Positions 60,706-64,000 of a DNA stretch of 64,000 bases are shown piece by piece. Source of the stretch: RGIG1681 sp045594425 (GTDB lineage Bacteria; Bacillota; Clostridia; Christensenellales; UBA1242); the NCBI GenBank assembly GCA_045594425.1, contig JAZNYK010000007.1:184926-248925 (forward strand). The letters run 5' to 3'. The position numbers were made by a program, and so were the translations under genes. Each line of letters begins with the position of its first letter. Within the stretch, counting starts at the first letter, position 1. The notes beneath the pieces were generated by a model. It was given only the letters and a program-made list of their open reading frames with translations. It searched no databases and was not told the origin of the DNA.

Positions 60706-62118
60706 CTATTCTTCAATCTCTGAAACAACAAGCATATTTGAACCAGTTACACCAGTCATAATGCCAGCAGTTTGAATAACCATATCACCAGATTTTACAC
60801 ATTTTGCTTGTTTTGCTCTAATTCTGGCAGATTTTAATAATTCATCGGTATCATAACACATTTTATCTAAAAGTGCTGTAACACCCCAGAACATTCCAAG
60901 TTTGAAATAAACATCAATATATGGTGTTAAAGCAATAATATCACAACCAGGTCTGAATCTGCTTATGCTTTGAGCAGAGAAACCTGTTGTTGTTGTAACC
61001 AAAATTGCTTTTGCTTCCAATGTGTTTGCAAGAGAACACGCAGCATAACCAACACCACAAGTAACATTGTGAAGTGGCACACATTTTGAAAAATTATTTT
61101 CATAATCAACGGTTGATTCTGCTTCAGTTGCAATCTTTTGCATTGTTTTTACTGCCAATACTGGGTGTTCCCCCGCACTGGTTTCACCAGAAAGCATCAA
61201 TGCACAAGTTCCATCATAAATAGCATTTGCAATATCTGTGATTTCCGCTCTAGTTGGTCGAACATTTTCAACCATAGATTCAAGCATTTGTGTTGCAGTG
61301 ATTGTATATTTGCCATATTTATTAGCAAGAGCAATCATATCTTTTTGAATTTTTGGAAGTTTTTCAAATGCAATTTCAACACCCATATCACCACGAGCAA
61401 TCATAACACCATCAGACTCTTTGATGATTTCCTCCATATTTTCAACGCCTTTTGCAGACTCAATTTTTGAAATAATAAAAGGATTTTCAACGCCAAGTTC
61501 TTTAAGGTATTTTCTAACGGTCTTAACATCTTTGTCATGGTTAACAAAAGAAATTGAATAAACATCAACATTTTCTTGCACACCAAAAGCAATGTCTGCT
61601 TTATCAGCATCACTTAAATAATCCATGTTAAGTTCAACGCTTGGAATATTGATTGATTTATTATTTGAAAGTTCACCACCAACTTCAACTTTTGTGTAAA
61701 TCACTTTATCGGTTTTCTTTTCAACAACAAGTTCAATAAGCCCATCGTTAAGCAATATTCTTGTTCCTTTTCTAACAATTTCAGGAAGTTTTGAATAAGT
61801 TACAGAAACAATTGTTTCGTCCCCCACAACATTTTCAGTTGTGATTGCAAAACTTTGACCATCTTCAAGCCAAACTTTTCCCTCTTTAAATTGTTTGATG
61901 CGAATTTCTGGACCTTTTGTGTCAAGCATAATTGCAACAGGAAGACCAAGTTCAAATCTTGCTTGTTTAACAAGATTCATAAGTTCCCTATGGCTTTCAT
62001 GAGTTCCATGGCTCATGTTAAATCTAGCAACATCCATTCCAGCAAACATCATTTCTTTTAAAGTTTCAAGATTAGAACAAGCAGGTCCAATGGTGCAAAC
62101 AATTTTTGTTTTATTCAT
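60706..62118 (-). CDS. pyk: Pyruvate kinase
   Basis: 470 aa. CTIGPAC, FNMSHGTHESH, LDTKGPEIRI, ISKIESAKGVEN (catalytic Lys region), MIARGDMGVEI and TATQMLESM are standard. It lacks the extra C-terminal PEP-utiliser-like domain of Bacillus Pyk. The start at 62118 follows GGAGAG; an in-frame ATG at 62136 is upstream of the site. A perfect palindrome lies 22 nt before the start. Confidence 0.96.
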   Translation of the reverse strand: MNKTKIVCTIGPACSNLETLKEMMFAGMDVARFNMSHGTHESHRELMNLVKQARFELGLPVAIMLDTKGPEIRIKQFKEGKVWLEDGQSFAITTENVVGDETIVSVTYSKLPEIVRKGTRILLNDGLIELVVEKKTDKVIYTKVEVGGELSNNKSINIPSVELNMDYLSDADKADIAFGVQENVDVYSISFVNHDKDVKTVRKYLKELGVENPFIISKIESAKGVENMEEIIKESDGVMIARGDMGVEIAFEKLPKIQKDMIALANKYGKYTITATQMLESMVENVRPTRAEITDIANAIYDGTCALMLSGETSAGEHPVLAVKTMQKIATEAESTVDYENNFSKCVPLHNVTCGVGYAACSLANTLEAKAILVTTTTGFSAQSISRFRPGCDIIALTPYIDVYFKLGMFWGVTALLDKMCYDTDELLKSARIRAKQAKCVKSGDMVIQTAGIMTGVTGSNMLVVSEIEE

Positions 62119-62139
62119 ATTTTCTCTCCATAACAAATA

Positions 62140-62155
62140 TTAATGCAAGCATTAA
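62140..62155. promoter_or_regulatory. Palindrome upstream of pyk
   Basis: TTAATGC-AA-GCATTAA, between the likely promoter and the ribosome site; operator-like. Confidence 0.35.
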
Positions 62156-62202
62156 AACTTATACATATTTATTATATTAATAAATAAAATAAAACGCAAA
62201 CA

Positions 62203-62232
62203 AAAATAAAAGGTAATTTACCTTTTATTTGT
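62203..62232 (-). terminator. Terminator of the SpoIIQ-like gene
   Basis: aaataaaaggtaa / ttaccttttattt, overlapping the stop codon. Confidence 0.7.
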
Positions 62233-62881
62233 TAAATGAAAAATATTCAGTTGGGTCAATAAGTTTATCTTGTTTTAAAACCTCTAAATGAAGATGTATT
62301 CCATCCGCCTTTTCAGTCAAAAAACTGGTTATTTTGCCAAGTTTTGTTCCTTTTTTAATCTCATCACCTTCTTTTACATTAACATCCGATGCAAGCCCTT
62401 TATAAACCACGGTTAAATTATCGGACACTTTCAAGTAAACAACTGTTCCATTCATCATTGAATTTTCAACTTTTGTTACTTTTCCGTCATAAACTGCAAC
62501 CACTTCTTGACCTTCTGTGCAAGCAAAATCTAAACCTTGGTGGGTGCACCATAGTTTTGTTGTTGCATCATACAAAAGTTTGCTATCTGTATATTCTTTT
62601 GAAATTGTTGCATTTTCAAATGGAAGGTCGAATATAATTGTGGTGTTAGAATTAGTTTGCTCGCTTTTATCACCTTCATCAGTTCCGCCATCAACCACAT
62701 TGTCTGGATTTTCTGGATTTTGTGTAACTTGATTTGTGTCAACTACCTGATTACTACTTTTTATCGCTGTGTATGCTGAAATTGTGATAATACCCAAAAC
62801 CAACACCGTGCACAAACTAACAGTGATTGGATAGATATTTCTTTTAAAATAGTGCTTTGCTTTTAGTAAAAAAGACTTCAT
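62225..62881 (-). CDS. M23/LytM-domain membrane protein, SpoIIQ-like
   Basis: 218 aa. One N-terminal membrane helix (about 17-38), a Asn/Asp/Glu linker, then a LytM domain (about 110-215): HQGLDFA, DGKVTKVENS, VNVKEGDEIKKGTKLGKI and IHLHLEV. Zinc ligands H.GLD and HLH appear intact, as in clostridial SpoIIQ; the layout (short, single anchor, late HxH) matches SpoIIQ, the forespore partner of SpoIIIAH. A general M23 endopeptidase is the alternative. AGGGGGAA precedes the ATG at 62881. Confidence 0.7.
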   Translation of the reverse strand: MKSFLLKAKHYFKRNIYPITVSLCTVLVLGIITISAYTAIKSSNQVVDTNQVTQNPENPDNVVDGGTDEGDKSEQTNSNTTIIFDLPFENATISKEYTDSKLLYDATTKLWCTHQGLDFACTEGQEVVAVYDGKVTKVENSMMNGTVVYLKVSDNLTVVYKGLASDVNVKEGDEIKKGTKLGKITSFLTEKADGIHLHLEVLKQDKLIDPTEYFSFNK

Positions 62882-62933
62882 AAAGTTCCCCCTTGTTACT
62901 AAAATCATTGACACTTATAGTTTTTTTATACAC

Positions 62934-62965
62934 AAAAAAAGAGAAATTTTTAAATTCCTCTTTTT
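62934..62965 (-). terminator. Terminator of the 62950 gene
   Basis: Minus strand AAAAAGAGGAATTT / AAATTTCTCTTTTT then T-run; overlaps the stop. Confidence 0.75.
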
Positions 62966-64000
62966 CTTTTTACAAATCCTTTTACAATCTTAAACAATTC
63001 ATGAGTAAAACCGTGTAACAAAATCAAGTAATAGGTCAAGAATCTCCATGCAAGAAGCGCCCAAACAATGCTATCACCCAAATTAATAACACCTGCGCCA
63101 AACAAGAAAATAAATGAGATTTCCATTAAACCAGTTCCACCAGGAAGTGGCAAGAAACTGCTAGCCATTGCGCAAATATAATGTTGAACGATACAAATAA
63201 ATATAAGCATTATTGGAGACAGATCTATTGATGTCGAAAACGCCATAACAACAAAATATGGCATAATAGCATATGTTAAACATTCAACAATACAAAGTAA
63301 AATCATTTTCAAAAGAAGTTTTTTCTTTTTCCAAAGATATCGCATAGAAGACCTATACTCTGCAACTTGGTTAACGGTCTTTTTTAGTGATTGTCTATAA
63401 TTTTTAACAAGTTTTATTCTATAACCAAACTTAATAACCTTGCTAATAAGCGAACGTGTTACAAAATTTCCGCTTGAAATAAGCACCATAAAAAGTGTTA
63501 CAACAACCGTTATTATAAGCCCAATAACACCTAAAACTTCCAAAATAATTAAAAGCAAATCATTAAACGCTGATGTTTGTGGAATTCTTGGCAAACCAAA
63601 AACAAAGAATAAAACAACCAAAAGCATATTAACAATGCTATTAATCATCATTTTAATAATTGGTATACTTGTTGAAACACCTGGAGATATTCCATTTTTT
63701 GCAAGCGTTACAATTTGCATTGGTTGCCCACCAACCGCAAATGGAGTTACGTTGTCATAATACTTTCCAACAACTGCAACATCATAAGCAAGTTTCAAAC
63801 GTCTTTTTCCAGTTAAATCTTTAATAAGAACAGCATACATTAAAAATTGTGAAATAATGTAAATTACATAAACTCCAACACCAGCAACAAGCCACCACAA
63901 TTTACTGCCCTGTTGTTCAACAATTTGCTTAAAGTCTGCGTCACCAATATTTGATAGCAATCCTTTTACAATGAACACCATAAAAACAATGTTAACCAAA
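62950..64000 (-). CDS. Lysylphosphatidylglycerol synthase TM-region (UPF0104) family flippase, 5' end missing
   Basis: At least 349 residues; the gene continues past base 64000, so the first ATG seen may be internal. About eight hydrophobic helices. YYDNVTPFAVGGQPMQI and SSFLPLPGGTGLMEISF are hallmarks of the LPG_synthase_TM/UPF0104 family, integral membrane proteins linked to lipid or polysaccharide translocation. Basic C-terminus (KGFVKRKRGI). It precedes the SpoIIQ-like gene. Confidence 0.85.
   Translation of the reverse strand, partial: LVNIVFMVFIVKGLLSNIGDADFKQIVEQQGSKLWWLVAGVGVYVIYIISQFLMYAVLIKDLTGKRRLKLAYDVAVVGKYYDNVTPFAVGGQPMQIVTLAKNGISPGVSTSIPIIKMMINSIVNMLLVVLFFVFGLPRIPQTSAFNDLLLIILEVLGVIGLIITVVVTLFMVLISSGNFVTRSLISKVIKFGYRIKLVKNYRQSLKKTVNQVAEYRSSMRYLWKKKKLLLKMILLCIVECLTYAIMPYFVVMAFSTSIDLSPIMLIFICIVQHYICAMASSFLPLPGGTGLMEISFIFLFGAGVINLGDSIVWALLAWRFLTYYLILLHGFTHELFKIVKGFVKRKRGI

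Noticed and set aside
63232..63238. Another TGTCGAA (0A-box match)
   Set aside because: It lies inside the flippase coding sequence, away from any promoter.

Overview
The window is about 64 kb of AT-rich, densely packed bacterial chromosome. It carries 58 supported protein genes. Most are on the minus strand, with plus-strand islands near 7.4-10.0, 28.3, 40.7-42.1 and 43.4-45.0 kb. There are no tRNA or rRNA genes, phage genes, transposases or CRISPR arrays. Spo0A, SpoVG, a SpoVB/MurJ-type flippase and a SpoIIQ-like LytM protein point to an endospore-forming low-GC Bacillota lineage (Clostridia-like), probably uncultured. The order uvrC, murB, PHP, whiA, dnaE, pfkA matches the conserved clostridial order, but rapZ and yvcK are absent between PHP and whiA.

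Layout. 0-7.3 kb: start of adhE, spo0A with an upstream 0A box, a zinc-ribbon protein, valS, and an operon of two membrane proteins plus galE. 7.4-10.0 kb: a three-gene ABC importer. 10-23 kb: small multidrug exporter, MBL-fold hydrolase, pfkA, dnaE, whiA, PHP protein, murB, a solute-binding-like lipid-anchored or membrane-anchored protein, uvrC. 23-26 kb: two paralogous kinase-fold genes around a small membrane protein. 26-36 kb: prfA, prmC, rpmE, a tiny ORF, a nucleoside hydrolase-phosphoesterase fusion, T-box-controlled ileS, a HipA-like kinase, murC. 36-50 kb: FAD oxidoreductase, spoVG, galU, MFS transporter, SPFH/zinc-ribbon protein, dinB, tandem methyltransferases, pyrG, CMP-kinase-like protein, pepF, DUF378, secG. 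50-64 kb: tpiA, pgk, dus, flippase, a group of exported proteins (Big2, GLUG-like, lipoprotein, TasA-like), pyk, a SpoIIQ-like protein and the end of an LPG-synthase-type flippase.

Three whole-window patterns stand out. (1) A dispersed composite repeat: a hairpin (GGTGTTATG, 5-nt loop, CATAACACC), then exactly 11 A/T-rich bases, then a GCATTTACG-like tail. Five copies have the tail, two more have the hairpin only, and both orientations occur between genes. (2) At least six genes lack a Shine-Dalgarno sequence and have a -10 box 5-6 nt before the start codon, which implies leaderless mRNAs (uvrC, murC, dinB, dus, the hydrolase fusion and a 75-aa gene). (3) Three orphan kinase-fold genes all follow copies of the hairpin. 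These are readings by eye; no database search or computation was run.
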